A DNA stretch of 64,000 nt, taken from Enterobacter ludwigii (GTDB lineage Bacteria; Pseudomonadota; Gammaproteobacteria; Enterobacterales; Enterobacteriaceae). The notes beneath the pieces are model-generated. The model was not told where the DNA came from, did no database searches, and saw only the letters and a program-made list of their open reading frames with translations. The DNA lies in contig NZ_CP017279.1 of assembly GCF_001750725.1 (NCBI RefSeq), positions 496,001 through 560,000 of the forward strand, in the 5' to 3' direction. Positions 1 through 9,187 of the stretch are shown one piece after another. Position 1 is the stretch's first letter. The number at the start of each line of letters is the position of its first letter. The translations under genes and the position numbers were made by a program.

Positions 1-347
1 TCGAGGAATTCCGGGCCTTTCTCCTGATACAGCGCCAGGATCACTTCACAGTCAGAACCGGTCTGGAAGGCGTAACGGTCGCCGTACTCGGCGCGCAGCG
101 CCTGATGGTTATAGATTTCACCGTTGACAGCCAGCGCGTGTGTTTTTTTCTCGTTATACAGCGGCTGCGCACCTGCGTTGACGTCAACAATGGACAGACG
201 TTCGTGTGCCAGGATGGCTTTATCGCTGGCGTAAACGCCGGACCAGTCCGGGCCGCGATGGCGCATCAGGCGGGACAATTCGAGTGCCTTTTTACGCAGT
301 TCGCCTGCGTCAGTTTTAATATCCAGTACGCCAAAAATTGAACACAT
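1..347 (-). CDS. asnB: Asparagine synthetase B, 5' part (gene runs off the left edge)
   Basis: Glutamine-dependent asparagine synthetase makes asparagine from aspartate, ATP and glutamine in the cytoplasm. Only the first 115 codons are in the window. The protein starts MCSIFGV; Cys2, exposed after Met removal, is the nucleophile of the class II glutaminase domain, and the RHRGPDWSG and NGEIYN motifs of that domain follow. The start at 347 fits the family N-terminus exactly, because Cys must be residue 2. The synthetase domain and stop lie beyond base 1. The gene is followed upstream by nagD on the same strand, as in E. coli. Confidence 0.96.
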   Translation of the reverse strand, partial: MCSIFGVLDIKTDAGELRKKALELSRLMRHRGPDWSGVYASDKAILAHERLSIVDVNAGAQPLYNEKKTHALAVNGEIYNHQALRAEYGDRYAFQTGSDCEVILALYQEKGPEFL

Positions 348-560
348 AACCTTCTCCGTTAACCCTGTTGCTTTGTAATGTTGCTTGCTTATGAAAATGC
401 CGCAAAGGGGGAGGGCGCGCAAGGGTTTTACGGGATAAAACGGAAATAGTGCAATGCTGATTGCCGAATAGTGAAAAACGAGTACATCATGAACGCTTTT
501 ATTGATGATTATGCAATAAATCGGCTGTTTTGTTAGATGTGAGGTTGTTTATCGGGCGTG
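348..560 (-). promoter_or_regulatory. asnB upstream region
   Basis: About 210 AT-rich bases between the nagD terminator and the asnB start must hold the asnB promoter. I see no clear operator or convincing -35/-10 pair. No ORF here looks real. Confidence 0.4.
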
Positions 561-592
561 AAAATAAAAAACCACGCGCTGAGGCGTGGTTT
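561..592 (-). terminator. Rho-independent terminator after nagD
   Basis: Read on the minus strand, a GC-rich stem (AAACCACGC paired with GCGTGGTTT, short loop) is followed by a T-rich tract. It lies 4 bases after the nagD stop and would end the nag transcript before asnB. Confidence 0.8.
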
Positions 593-596
593 GGGA

Positions 597-1349
597 TCAG
601 ATAATATCAATTTCTTCGACGGAGGGATAAATCCAGCTCGGGCGGAAGGGCATGGCGTCAATATCGTCGAGCGTGGAGACACCGGAAAGCACCAGAATGG
701 TTTCCAGGCCCGCCTGGAATCCGGCCAGGATATCGGTGCGCAGGTTGTCGCCGACAATCACCGTTTCCTCAGAGTGTGCCTGCATCTTGTTCAGCGCGGC
801 ACGGATGATCCACGGGCTGGGCTTGCCCACGTAGAACGGTTTCCGGCCAGAGATCTTTTCGATACCGGCACACAGCGCGCCGCAGGCAGGGTAAAAACCA
901 CGGCCGTGGGTATCCGGGTTGGTGGCAATAAAACGCGCACCGTTGGCAACAAAGTAGGAGGCTTTGTGCATCATCTCCCAGTTATAGGAGCGCGTTTCGC
1001 CAACGATCACAAAGTCCGGGTTCACATCTGTGATGGTAAACCCTGCCTTATATAACTCGTGGATCAGCGCCCCTTCACCCACCACGTAGGCCTTTTTTCC
1101 TTCCTGGCGCTTGAGGAAATCAGCGGTGGCCATGGCAGAGGTATAAAACACGCTGTCCGGCACGTTGACGCCTGCTGTGGCAAAGCGGTTTGCCAGGTCC
1201 TGACCGGTCTGAGAAGGGTAGTTCGTGAGAAGAACCAGAGGCATTCCTTTGTCGATGATGCGGTGAAGAAATTCCGCAGCACCTGGTACAGCAACGTTGT
1301 CGTGCATCAGCACGCCGTCGATATCACAAATTACATTCTTAATGGTCAT
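597..1349 (-). CDS. nagD: NagD/UmpH, HAD-family nucleotide phosphatase
   Basis: Phosphatase of the HAD superfamily (type IIA), known in E. coli as UmpH because it dephosphorylates UMP and other nucleoside monophosphates. The DxD nucleophile motif (DIDGVL, D9 and D11) is at the N-terminus and the GDNLRTDI motif near the C-terminus binds Mg. I chose the ATG at 1349 (250 residues, same as E. coli) over the in-frame ATG at 1355, because a GGA sits 7 bases before the inner ATG but directly against the outer one. It is last in the nagBACD operon, 45 bases after nagC. Its link to GlcNAc metabolism is positional, not enzymatic. Confidence 0.95.
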   Translation of the reverse strand: MTIKNVICDIDGVLMHDNVAVPGAAEFLHRIIDKGMPLVLLTNYPSQTGQDLANRFATAGVNVPDSVFYTSAMATADFLKRQEGKKAYVVGEGALIHELYKAGFTITDVNPDFVIVGETRSYNWEMMHKASYFVANGARFIATNPDTHGRGFYPACGALCAGIEKISGRKPFYVGKPSPWIIRAALNKMQAHSEETVIVGDNLRTDILAGFQAGLETILVLSGVSTLDDIDAMPFRPSWIYPSVEEIDII

Positions 1350-1394
1350 GGACATTCCGACATCAAAAAAAGAAGGCGTTACTATAAGACCCGA

Positions 1395-2615
1395 TCAACT
1401 TTCCAGCAAATGTTGCAACAGAATACCGTTGAGCATGGCGCGTTTAACCAGCGCAAATGCGCCTATCGCTGAGCGATGGTCAAGCTTAGAACGAACGACG
1501 GGAAGGTTCTGGCGGAAGGCTTTCAGCGCCTGAGTGTTAATGCAGCCTTCAATGGCGGGCAGCAGGACCTTCTCGGCCTCCACAATCTCACCGGCGATCA
1601 CCACTTTTTGCGGGTTAAACAGGTTGATGGCGATGGCGATGGTTTTACCCAGATGGCGACCCACCTGCTCAATAACTTCACAGGCCAGCGCGTCGCCTTT
1701 GTTGGCGGCTTTGCAGATAGTCCCTATCTTGCAATCGTCCAGCGTGACGCGGCTCTGGTAACCCTGTTCAAGCAGATGGCGCACCCGCTGTTCAATCGCC
1801 GTGTTGGCGGCAATCGTCTCCAGACAGCCAAAGTTTCCGCAGTGGCAGCGTTCGCCAAGCGGCTCTACCTGAATATGACCAATCTCACCGACGTTACCGT
1901 TGCGGCCAATAAAAATGCGGCCGTTAGAGATGATGCCTGCCCCTGTCCCCCGGTGTACGCGCACCAGAATCGAATCTTCACAATCCTGGCTCGCACCAAA
2001 GTAGTGCTCTGCCAGGGCCAGAGAGCGGATGTCGTGCCCCACGAAACAGGTCACTTTAAAGCGTTTTTCCAGCGCATCTACCAGCCCCCAATTCTCAACC
2101 TTTATATGGGGCATATAACGGATCACGCCGCTTTCGGGGTCTACCAGGCCTGGCAGGATCACCGAGATCGCAATCAGTTCACGGATTTTGCGCTGACAGC
2201 TCTCGATAAAGTGTTCAATGGTATTCAGCAGCGCGTGTTCCAGCGTCTCCTGAGTGCGCTCCGGAAGCGGGTAGTGTTCTTCCGCGATGGCTTTGCTGCT
2301 CAGATCATAGAGCGTAAGGGTGGTGTCATGACGACCAAGACGGACGCCGATCGCCTGAAAATTGCGGGTTTCGGTAATAATGGAGATGGCGCGGCGGCCT
2401 CCGGTGGAGGCCTGCTGATCGACTTCTTTGATCAGTCCGCGCTCAATGAGCTGACGGGTAATTTTTGTCACGCTGGCAGGGGCAAGCTGGCTTTGTTCGG
2501 CTATCTGAATGCGCGAGATTGGTCCGTGTTGGTCAATCAGACGATAAACCGCCGCGCTGTTAAGTTGTTTAACGAGATCGACATTACCGATTTGAGCTTG
2601 TCCGCCTGGTGTCAT
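1395..2615 (-). CDS. nagC: N-acetylglucosamine repressor NagC (ROK family)
   Basis: Transcriptional repressor of the nag regulon, released from DNA by GlcNAc-6-phosphate. It has 406 residues, the family's usual length. An N-terminal winged helix (about 10-80, with SRIQIAEQSQLAPASVTKITRQL as recognition region) precedes a ROK sugar-kinase-like domain. The ROK zinc cluster is visible in the GERCHCGNFGCLETIA stretch. It sits 8 bases after nagA in the same operon, so its own level follows the operon it represses. Candidate NagC operators are present before nagB, nagE and chiP in this window. Confidence 0.97.
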   Translation of the reverse strand: MTPGGQAQIGNVDLVKQLNSAAVYRLIDQHGPISRIQIAEQSQLAPASVTKITRQLIERGLIKEVDQQASTGGRRAISIITETRNFQAIGVRLGRHDTTLTLYDLSSKAIAEEHYPLPERTQETLEHALLNTIEHFIESCQRKIRELIAISVILPGLVDPESGVIRYMPHIKVENWGLVDALEKRFKVTCFVGHDIRSLALAEHYFGASQDCEDSILVRVHRGTGAGIISNGRIFIGRNGNVGEIGHIQVEPLGERCHCGNFGCLETIAANTAIEQRVRHLLEQGYQSRVTLDDCKIGTICKAANKGDALACEVIEQVGRHLGKTIAIAINLFNPQKVVIAGEIVEAEKVLLPAIEGCINTQALKAFRQNLPVVRSKLDHRSAIGAFALVKRAMLNGILLQHLLES

Positions 2616-2623
2616 ACTTTTAC

Positions 2624-3772
2624 TTACTCAGTGACGACCTCGTTACCATTAACGATGGTCTTGATAATTTTATAATCGTGTGTGAATGCCGTCAGGTTTG
2701 CAACCATACCTGGTGCAATTCCGCCAAGCTGTTTATCTACGCCCATCGCGCGCGCAGGATAAAGGGTCGCCATACGCAGGACTTCATCAAGCGCAATCCC
2801 GCAATGTTCAACCAGGTTACGCACCCCTTCAATCATCGTCAGGGAGGAACCGCTCAGCGTACCGTTTTCATCAACACACAGTCCATTGCGGTAGTATATT
2901 GTTTTACCGGCAAAAATGAACTGCTCAATATTTGCCCCTGCCGGTGCGGTGGCATCGGTTACCAGACAGAGTTTGTCACCTTTCAGGCGCTTGGCGTTGC
3001 GAATGTTGGTGTAATCGACGTGCAAGCCGTCAGCAATAATGCCGCAGTAAACGTCCTGCTCATCGAGAATCGCCCCGACCAGCCCAGGTTCACGACCGGT
3101 GATATACGGCATCGCGTTGTACAGGTGTGTCGCAAAGGTAATACCGGCGCGGAAACCTGCTTTCGCTTCTTTTTGCGTTGCGTTTGAATGGCCCGCTGAA
3201 ACGACAATCCCGGCGGCGGCCAGTTTGCTGATAACGTCAGGTCCCGCGATTTCAGGAGCCAGCGTCACTTTGGTGATCACATCGGCGTTGGCACACAGGT
3301 AGTCGACCAGCTCAGCGTCAGGTTTACGCACGTAATCCGGGTTATGCGTCCCTTTTTTCACGATGTTCAGCCACGGTCCTTCAAGATGCAGACCCAGTGC
3401 CTGATTAGGGTGTTTTGCCAGGTAGTCGCGCATCACGCGGATACCCTGTTTCATGAGATCATCACTGCTGGTGATGAGGGTTGGCAGATAGCTGGTGCAG
3501 CCCGATTTCTCGTTGGCTTTCTGCATGATTTCCAGCGTGTCGACCGTCACCGCTTCCGCGGTATCATTAAATTGCACACCGCCGCAGCCGTTCAGCTGTA
3601 CGTCGATGAAACCGGGGGAGATTACTGCTCCATTGAGTGAGCGCTGTTCAATCCCCGGCGGCAGCTCTGCCAGTGGGCAAACACGTTCAATCAGGCCATT
3701 GGCGATAACAATCGCATGGTCATCCAGAATATCATGGCCGGTATAAATCCGACCGTGGGTTAAAGCGTACAT
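2624..3772 (-). CDS. nagA: N-acetylglucosamine-6-phosphate deacetylase
   Basis: Hydrolyses GlcNAc-6-P to glucosamine-6-P and acetate, the first committed step of amino-sugar breakdown and the step that removes the NagC inducer. It has 382 residues, as in E. coli. Residues expected for metal binding are in place: E131 (HLEGPW), H195 (SAGHSNA) and H216 (THLYNAM), with catalytic D273 (VTDATAP). It is second in the nagBACD operon, 55 bases after nagB with a hairpin between the two. Confidence 0.98.
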   Translation of the reverse strand: MYALTHGRIYTGHDILDDHAIVIANGLIERVCPLAELPPGIEQRSLNGAVISPGFIDVQLNGCGGVQFNDTAEAVTVDTLEIMQKANEKSGCTSYLPTLITSSDDLMKQGIRVMRDYLAKHPNQALGLHLEGPWLNIVKKGTHNPDYVRKPDAELVDYLCANADVITKVTLAPEIAGPDVISKLAAAGIVVSAGHSNATQKEAKAGFRAGITFATHLYNAMPYITGREPGLVGAILDEQDVYCGIIADGLHVDYTNIRNAKRLKGDKLCLVTDATAPAGANIEQFIFAGKTIYYRNGLCVDENGTLSGSSLTMIEGVRNLVEHCGIALDEVLRMATLYPARAMGVDKQLGGIAPGMVANLTAFTHDYKIIKTIVNGNEVVTE

Positions 3773-3785
3773 AACGACCCCCGGT

Positions 3786-3819
3786 TAAAAAAAGCGGCCG
3801 CCTCTTGATGAAGAGGCGG
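3786..3819 (-). other. nagB-nagA intercistronic hairpin
   Basis: A perfect 9-base inverted repeat (CCGCCTCTT / AAGAGGCGG, 4-base loop) at 3798-3819 is followed on the minus strand by GCCGC and seven T. It sits just after the nagB stop. It resembles a weak terminator or an mRNA-protecting stem that would lower nagACD relative to nagB; that role is inferred. Confidence 0.65.
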
Positions 3820-3827
3820 TTATTCAA

Positions 3828-4628
3828 TTACAGACCTTTGATGTTCTCAGCTTCTAACTCGTTGAAGTATTTCAGCGTTTTCACTTTCAGCTCCATCGTG
3901 GACGGTTCGTCGCACACGATGACTGATTTTGGATGCAGCTGCAGGCAGCTGATGGTCCACATGTGGTTAACGTTGCCTTCAACGGCAGCCTGGAGCGCCT
4001 GCGCTTTCACGCCGCCCAGAACCAGAATCATCACTTCTTCGGCATCCAGCAGGGTGCCTACACCTACGGTCAGGGCGTATTTTGGAACCTGGTTAACATC
4101 ACCGTCAAAGAAGCGGGAGTTTGCCACGCGCGTGTCATGGGTCAGGGTTTTAATACGCGTACGGGAAGCCAGAGAAGAGGCCGGTTCGTTGAACGCGATA
4201 TGACCATCGTTGCCCACGCCACCCATGAACAGGTGGATTTTACCGTAGGAACGGATTTTTTCTTCATACTGACGGCATTCTGCGTCAATATCAGGCGCGT
4301 TTCCATTCAGCAGGTTAATATTTTCAGCCGGAATATCAACGTGATCAAAGAAATTACGGTGCATAAAGCTATGGTAGCTTTCCGGATGATCCTTGGGTAA
4401 GCCGACATACTCATCCATGTTGAAGGTCACAACATGTTTAAAGCTAACCTGGCCTGCTTTATGCATCTCAACCAGGGCTTTATACGCGGTCAGCGGCGTG
4501 CCGCCGGTAGGAAGGCCGAGAACGAAAGGACGATCGGCGGTGGGTTTGAACGCGTTAATACGGTTAACGATATGACGGGCGGCCCATTTACCGACTTGTT
4601 CAGCAGTTGCCAGGGGAATCAGTCTCAT
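3828..4628 (-). CDS. nagB: Glucosamine-6-phosphate deaminase
   Basis: Allosteric enzyme that isomerises and deaminates glucosamine-6-P to fructose-6-P and ammonia, feeding glycolysis. It has 266 residues, as in E. coli. Active-site residues are present: D72 in NMDEYVG, and D141, H143 and E148 in [11 protein letters not shown]. It is the first gene of the nagBACD operon, divergent from nagE, with both promoters in the 326-base gap. Confidence 0.98.
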   Translation of the reverse strand: MRLIPLATAEQVGKWAARHIVNRINAFKPTADRPFVLGLPTGGTPLTAYKALVEMHKAGQVSFKHVVTFNMDEYVGLPKDHPESYHSFMHRNFFDHVDIPAENINLLNGNAPDIDAECRQYEEKIRSYGKIHLFMGGVGNDGHIAFNEPASSLASRTRIKTLTHDTRVANSRFFDGDVNQVPKYALTVGVGTLLDAEEVMILVLGGVKAQALQAAVEGNVNHMWTISCLQLHPKSVIVCDEPSTMELKVKTLKYFNELEAENIKGL

Positions 4629-4727
4629 TGTTCACCTCAAGAGTTAAAGTAGAAGAGTGGGCGGATGGCTATCGGAACCTGAACTAAGCGTAACCTGGAA
4701 CCTTTCAGGCCGGATCAATCCGTCTTG

Positions 4728-4749
4728 ATTTTTTGAATGATAAAATAAG
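4728..4749. promoter_or_regulatory. NagC operator, nagB side
   Basis: An AT-rich imperfect palindrome (ATTTTTTGAATGATAAAATAA) matches the known E. coli nag operator pattern. Its centre is about 94 bases, nine helical turns, from the second operator, which suits the DNA loop NagC is known to form in E. coli. Confidence 0.75.
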
Positions 4750-4791
4750 TTTTCACTGTTAGCCAGAGAAAGGGAGGGTTATTAACGATAT

Positions 4792-4811
4792 TTGGTGACA
4801 AAAATCACAAA
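4792..4811. promoter_or_regulatory. CRP site between nagB and nagE
   Basis: GGTGA-N6-TCACA at 4794-4809 differs from the CRP core at only one base. It lies between the two NagC operators, as expected for cAMP-CRP activation of both divergent promoters. Confidence 0.75.
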
Positions 4812-4820
4812 AAATACGTG

Positions 4821-4842
4821 TTTAATTTGCGATACGAATTAA
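4821..4842. promoter_or_regulatory. NagC operator, nagE side
   Basis: TTAATTTGCGATACGAATTAA is a nearly perfect palindrome and matches the high-affinity E. coli nag operator as I recall it. It pairs with the operator at 4728-4749. Confidence 0.8.
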
Positions 4843-4954
4843 TTTTTCACACACTCACAATGCCAGTGAATCATCAACTGTATTTATCGTTGTCGACACA
4901 ATAAAAACATAGTTTATGCACGAGCCTTAATAAGGGTCTCGTAGGGGGAATAGG

Positions 4955-6904
4955 ATGAATATTTTAGGTTTTTTCCAGCGCCTCGGTAGGGCTTTGCAGC
5001 TCCCTATCGCCGTGCTACCGGTTGCAGCACTGCTGCTGCGATTCGGGCAACCCGATCTGCTTAATGTGCCATTTATCGCGCAAGCGGGTGGCGCGATTTT
5101 TGACAATCTGGCGCTAATTTTCGCCATCGGTGTGGCATCCAGCTGGTCAAAAGACAGCGCGGGTGCAGCGGCGCTGGCCGGGGCTGTCGGTTACTTCATC
5201 CTGACGAAAGCGATGGTGACGATAAACCCAGAAATTAACATGGGCGTTCTGGCAGGTATCATTACCGGTCTGGTCGGCGGGGCTGTTTATAACCGTTGGG
5301 CGGGGATCAAACTGCCAGACTTCCTGAGCTTCTTTGGTGGAAAACGTTTTGTGCCGATTGCGACAGGCTTCTTCTGTCTGATTCTGGCCGCGATCTTTGG
5401 CTACATCTGGCCACCGGTGCAGCACGCTATCCATGCGGGCGGTGAGTGGATTGTTTCCGCTGGCGCAGTGGGTGCGGGTATCTTCGGTTTCATCAACCGT
5501 CTGTTGATCCCAACCGGCCTGCATCAGGTGCTGAACACCATTGCCTGGTTCCAGATTGGTGAGTTTACCAACGCCGCGGGCGCGGTATTCCACGGGGATA
5601 TCAACCGCTTCTACGCAGGTGACGGCACCGCGGGCATGTTCATGTCGGGCTTCTTCCCTATCATGATGTTTGGTCTGCCGGGCGCGGCGCTGGCTATGTA
5701 CCTGGCCGCACCGAAAGCGCGTCGTCCAATGGTTGGCGGGATGCTGCTGTCAGTTGCCATCACCGCGTTCCTGACCGGTGTTACTGAGCCGCTGGAATTC
5801 CTGTTCATGTTCCTGGCTCCGCTGCTGTACCTCATGCACGCTGTGCTGACGGGTATTAGCCTGTTTGTTGCAACGCTGCTGGGTATCCATGCGGGCTTCT
5901 CCTTCTCCGCCGGCGCGATCGACTACGTGTTGATGTACAACCTGCCCGCGGCGAGCAAGAACGTCTGGATGCTGGTCGCAATGGGTCTGGTGTTCTTCGT
6001 TATCTACTTCGTTCTGTTCACCGCAGTCATTCGTATGTTTAACCTGAAAACACCAGGCCGCGAAGATACGAAAGACGACATCGTTACTGGCGAAGCTAAC
6101 AGCAATACCGAAGAAGGGCTGACCCAGCTGGCAACTAATTATATTGCCGCAGTAGGCGGTACGGATAACCTGAAAGCTATCGATGCATGTATTACCCGTC
6201 TGCGCCTGACGGTAGGTGATTCTGCGCGCGTTAACGATGCCATGTGTAAACGCCTTGGCGCATCCGGTGTGGTGAAACTGAACAAGCAGACCATCCAGGT
6301 TATCGTGGGTGCGAAAGCGGAATCGATTGGCGATGAAATGAAGAAAGTGGTTGCCCGTGGACCGATCGCGGCTTCTGCAGCGAACAGCGCGCCAGTGACG
6401 GAAGCCCCGGTGGCAAAACCGCAGGCCGTCCCTAACGCAACGACCATTGCCGCGCTGGTTTCACCGATTACCGGTGAAGTGGTTGCGATTGAGCAGGTGC
6501 CTGACGAAGCGTTTGCCAGCAAAGCTGTCGGTGACGGTGTGGCGGTGAAACCAACGGACAAAACCGTGGTGTCACCGGCTGCCGGGACCATCGTTAAAAT
6601 CTTCAACACCAACCATGCGTTCTGCCTCGAAACTGAAAAGGGCGCGGAGATCGTTGTCCATATGGGTATCGATACCGTCGCGCTGAACGGTCAGGGCTTT
6701 ACTCGCCTGGTGGAAGAGGGGGCCGACGTGGTGGCAGGTCAGCCGATTCTGGAAATGGATCTGGATTACCTGAACGCTAACGCGCGCTCCATGATTAGCC
6801 CGGTCGTTTGCAGCAATATCGACGACTTCAGCGGCCTGGTAATTCAGGCGAAAGGTCAGGTCGTTGCGGGCCAGACGCCACTGTATGAGATTAAAGGCAA
6901 GTAA
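4955..6904 (+). CDS. nagE: PTS N-acetylglucosamine transporter EIICBA (NagE)
   Basis: Inner-membrane phosphotransferase permease that imports GlcNAc as GlcNAc-6-P. The 649 residues fall in order EIIC (about 1-370, multiple membrane segments), EIIB (about 390-470, phosphorylated Cys412 in DACITRLRL) and EIIA (about 500-645, His569 in VVHMGID with the supporting His554). An Ala/Pro-rich linker joins B to A. It starts with an ATG after GGGGGAATAGG. It is divergent from nagBACD and shares the NagC/CRP control region, so uptake and breakdown are induced together by GlcNAc-6-P. Confidence 0.98.
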   Translation: MNILGFFQRLGRALQLPIAVLPVAALLLRFGQPDLLNVPFIAQAGGAIFDNLALIFAIGVASSWSKDSAGAAALAGAVGYFILTKAMVTINPEINMGVLAGIITGLVGGAVYNRWAGIKLPDFLSFFGGKRFVPIATGFFCLILAAIFGYIWPPVQHAIHAGGEWIVSAGAVGAGIFGFINRLLIPTGLHQVLNTIAWFQIGEFTNAAGAVFHGDINRFYAGDGTAGMFMSGFFPIMMFGLPGAALAMYLAAPKARRPMVGGMLLSVAITAFLTGVTEPLEFLFMFLAPLLYLMHAVLTGISLFVATLLGIHAGFSFSAGAIDYVLMYNLPAASKNVWMLVAMGLVFFVIYFVLFTAVIRMFNLKTPGREDTKDDIVTGEANSNTEEGLTQLATNYIAAVGGTDNLKAIDACITRLRLTVGDSARVNDAMCKRLGASGVVKLNKQTIQVIVGAKAESIGDEMKKVVARGPIAASAANSAPVTEAPVAKPQAVPNATTIAALVSPITGEVVAIEQVPDEAFASKAVGDGVAVKPTDKTVVSPAAGTIVKIFNTNHAFCLETEKGAEIVVHMGIDTVALNGQGFTRLVEEGADVVAGQPILEMDLDYLNANARSMISPVVCSNIDDFSGLVIQAKGQVVAGQTPLYEIKGK

Positions 6905-6929
6905 TCGCTCCTGAGTAGAGTCATGCCTT

Positions 6930-6963
6930 AAGCGGCGGGGGGTTTCCTCCGCCGCTTTTTTTT
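6930..6963 (+). terminator. Rho-independent terminator after nagE
   Basis: AAGCGGCGG pairs with CCGCCGCTT over a short loop and is followed by a run of T, 25 bases after the nagE stop. Confidence 0.9.
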
Positions 6964-7073
6964 GCAGCAATTGCCCCCATTATTTTCTTCAGAGACGTTT
7001 TAAGGGTTGTCACTACGTCCGGCTTATAAGATCATATGCCGTTATACGTTGTTTACGCTTTGAGGAATCCACG

Positions 7074-8741
7074 ATGAGTGAGGCTGAAGCCCGCCCGAGT
7101 AACTTTATTCGTCAGATCATCGATGAAGATCTGGCCAGTGGTAAGCACACCACAGTTCATACCCGTTTCCCGCCGGAGCCAAACGGCTACCTGCATATTG
7201 GTCATGCAAAATCGATCTGCCTGAACTTTGGCATCGCGCAAGACTACCAGGGACAGTGCAACCTGCGTTTCGATGACACCAACCCAGTAAAAGAAGACAT
7301 CGAATACGTTGAGTCTATTAAGAATGACGTGCAATGGCTGGGCTTCAACTGGTCTGGCGATATCTGCTACTCCTCTGACTATTTTGATCAGCTGTATGCC
7401 TATGCGGTCGAGCTTATCAATAAAGGTCTGGCGTATGTCGACGAGCTGTCTGCTGACGAGATCCGCGAATACCGCGGCACGCTGACCGCGCCGGGTAAAA
7501 ACAGCCCGTTCCGCGATCGCAGCGTTGAAGAGAACCTGGCGCTGTTTGAAAAAATGCGTGCGGGTGGCTTCGAGGAAGGTAAAGCGTGCCTGCGTGCCAA
7601 AATCGACATGGCATCACCGTTCATCGTGATGCGCGATCCGGTTCTGTACCGTATCAAGTTCGCTGAACACCATCAGACCGGTAACAAGTGGTGCATTTAC
7701 CCGATGTACGACTTTACCCACTGCATCAGCGATGCGCTGGAAGGCATTACGCACTCCCTGTGTACGCTGGAGTTCCAGGATAACCGCCGTCTGTACGACT
7801 GGGTTCTGGATAACATCACGATCCCGGTGCATCCGCGTCAGTACGAATTCTCTCGTCTGAATCTGGAATACACGGTGATGTCCAAGCGTAAGCTGAACCT
7901 GCTGGTGACCGACAAGCACGTTGAGGGCTGGGACGATCCGCGTATGCCAACCATCTCGGGTCTGCGTCGCCGTGGTTATACTGCCGCGTCTATTCGCGAG
8001 TTCTGTAAGCGCATCGGCGTGACCAAGCAGGATAACACCATTGAGATCGCCTCTCTGGAATCCTGCATCCGTGAAGATCTGAACGACAACGCGCCGCGCG
8101 CAATGGCCGTCATCGATCCGGTAAAACTGGTTATCGAAAACTACCCGCAGGGCGCGAGCGAAATGGTCTCCATGCCTAACCATCCGAACAAACCGGAAAT
8201 GGGCACCCGTGACGTGCCGTTCAGCGGTGAAATCTGGATCGATCGTGCTGACTTCCGCGAAGAAGCGAACAAGCAGTACAAGCGTCTGGTGCTGGGTAAA
8301 GAGGTGCGTCTGCGTAACGCATACGTGATCAAAGCTGAGCGTGTTGAGAAAGATGCGGAAGGGAATATCACCACCATCTTCTGCTCTTACGACGCTGAAA
8401 CCCTGAGCAAAGATCCGGCAGATGGCCGCAAAGTGAAAGGCGTGATCCACTGGGTAAGTGCAACACATGCGCTGCCGGTTGAAATTCGCTTGTACGATCG
8501 TCTGTTCAGCGTGCCTAACCCAGGTGCAGCAGAAGACTTCCTGGCGACAATCAACCCGGAATCTCTGGTCATCAAGCAGGGTTATGCTGAGCCGTCTCTG
8601 AAAGCCGCTGAAGCGGGCAAAGCGTTCCAGTTCGAACGTGAAGGCTACTTCTGCCTCGACAGCCGTCACAGTACCTCGGAAAAACCGGTGTTTAACCGTA
8701 CCGTTGGTCTGCGTGATACCTGGACTAAAGTCGGCGAATAA
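7074..8741 (+). CDS. glnS: Glutaminyl-tRNA synthetase
   Basis: Class I aminoacyl-tRNA synthetase that charges tRNA-Gln in the cytoplasm. It has 555 residues against 554 in E. coli. The HIGH motif is at 41-44 (YLHIGHAKS) and the second class I motif is the VMSKRKL form, followed by the C-terminal beta-barrel anticodon-binding region. The start has a GAGGAATCC upstream. It is a single-gene unit with its own terminator. Confidence 0.98.
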   Translation: MSEAEARPSNFIRQIIDEDLASGKHTTVHTRFPPEPNGYLHIGHAKSICLNFGIAQDYQGQCNLRFDDTNPVKEDIEYVESIKNDVQWLGFNWSGDICYSSDYFDQLYAYAVELINKGLAYVDELSADEIREYRGTLTAPGKNSPFRDRSVEENLALFEKMRAGGFEEGKACLRAKIDMASPFIVMRDPVLYRIKFAEHHQTGNKWCIYPMYDFTHCISDALEGITHSLCTLEFQDNRRLYDWVLDNITIPVHPRQYEFSRLNLEYTVMSKRKLNLLVTDKHVEGWDDPRMPTISGLRRRGYTAASIREFCKRIGVTKQDNTIEIASLESCIREDLNDNAPRAMAVIDPVKLVIENYPQGASEMVSMPNHPNKPEMGTRDVPFSGEIWIDRADFREEANKQYKRLVLGKEVRLRNAYVIKAERVEKDAEGNITTIFCSYDAETLSKDPADGRKVKGVIHWVSATHALPVEIRLYDRLFSVPNPGAAEDFLATINPESLVIKQGYAEPSLKAAEAGKAFQFEREGYFCLDSRHSTSEKPVFNRTVGLRDTWTKVGE

Positions 8742-8767
8742 TAACGCTGCTCTGGTCAATGAGAGAC

Positions 8768-8794
8768 AAACGCCGCGTAATGCGGCGTTTTTTT
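8768..8794 (+). terminator. Rho-independent terminator after glnS
   Basis: AAACGCCGC pairs with GCGGCGTTT over a 4-base loop, then a T run. It is 27 bases after the glnS stop. Confidence 0.9.
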
Positions 8795-9057
8795 ATTGAA
8801 TGATCATATCGTTAAGCGCGAGCAAAAATAATGTCTGCGCAATATTCAGGTCAATGTGGTGCTACTTATTTTTCTAAAAAAAGTTTGTATATTTCTGAAA
8901 ATAGTGAAGGCCTGAAAATAACCAGTAATTTACACAATTACTGGCTTAAATTTAATGACTTGCCCCGCCAAATCTCGTCTCCCGCTAAATGTTACAAAGC
9001 ACTACTAATTATGTGCACTTCGTCATAATCCTGACTTTTGCCCACGGAAAAGCATTG

Positions 9058-9080
9058 ATAATTCGCGTCGCGAAAAATAA
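9058..9080. promoter_or_regulatory. NagC operator upstream of chiP
   Basis: The core TTCGCGTCGCGAA (9062-9074) is an odd-length palindrome flanked by A/T on both sides (ATAA left, AAATAA right), the NagC operator pattern. NagC repression of chiPQ is established in E. coli and Salmonella. The site lies about 110 bases before the chiP start. Confidence 0.65.
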
Positions 9081-9168
9081 CCTAAAGGCGGTAGTTAATT
9101 CGAGGGTATTTCTGACTACCCCTGACCTTTTGGTCTTTTATCTTTTTCGCCGTTCAGGCGTTTTAATT

Positions 9169-9182
9169 CGTCAAAGAGGAAT
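9169..9182 (+). promoter_or_regulatory. ChiX sRNA pairing site on the chiP ribosome-binding site
   Basis: CGTCAAAGAGGAAT is fully complementary to the ChiX seed (ATTCCTCTTTGACG) as I remember it from E. coli. It contains the AGAGGA Shine-Dalgarno, 6 bases before the ATG. In E. coli ChiX silences chiP here until chitobiose-operon RNA titrates it away. ChiX itself is not in this window. Confidence 0.8.
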
Positions 9183-9187
9183 AATCT

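Larger units (their letters stand above)
8795..9187 (+). promoter_or_regulatory. chiP promoter and leader region
   Basis: These 393 AT-rich bases hold no convincing gene. Their recognisable elements are a NagC operator (9058-9080) and an sRNA target overlapping the chiP ribosome-binding site (9169-9182). The promoter itself I cannot place. Confidence 0.6.

Noticed and set aside
1476..2675. 399-codon ORF on the plus strand opposite nagC
   Set aside because: Antisense shadow of a confident gene; no family recognised and no start signal.
7614..8759. 381-codon ORF antisense to glnS
   Set aside because: Antisense shadow; glnS accounts for the open frame through its codon bias.
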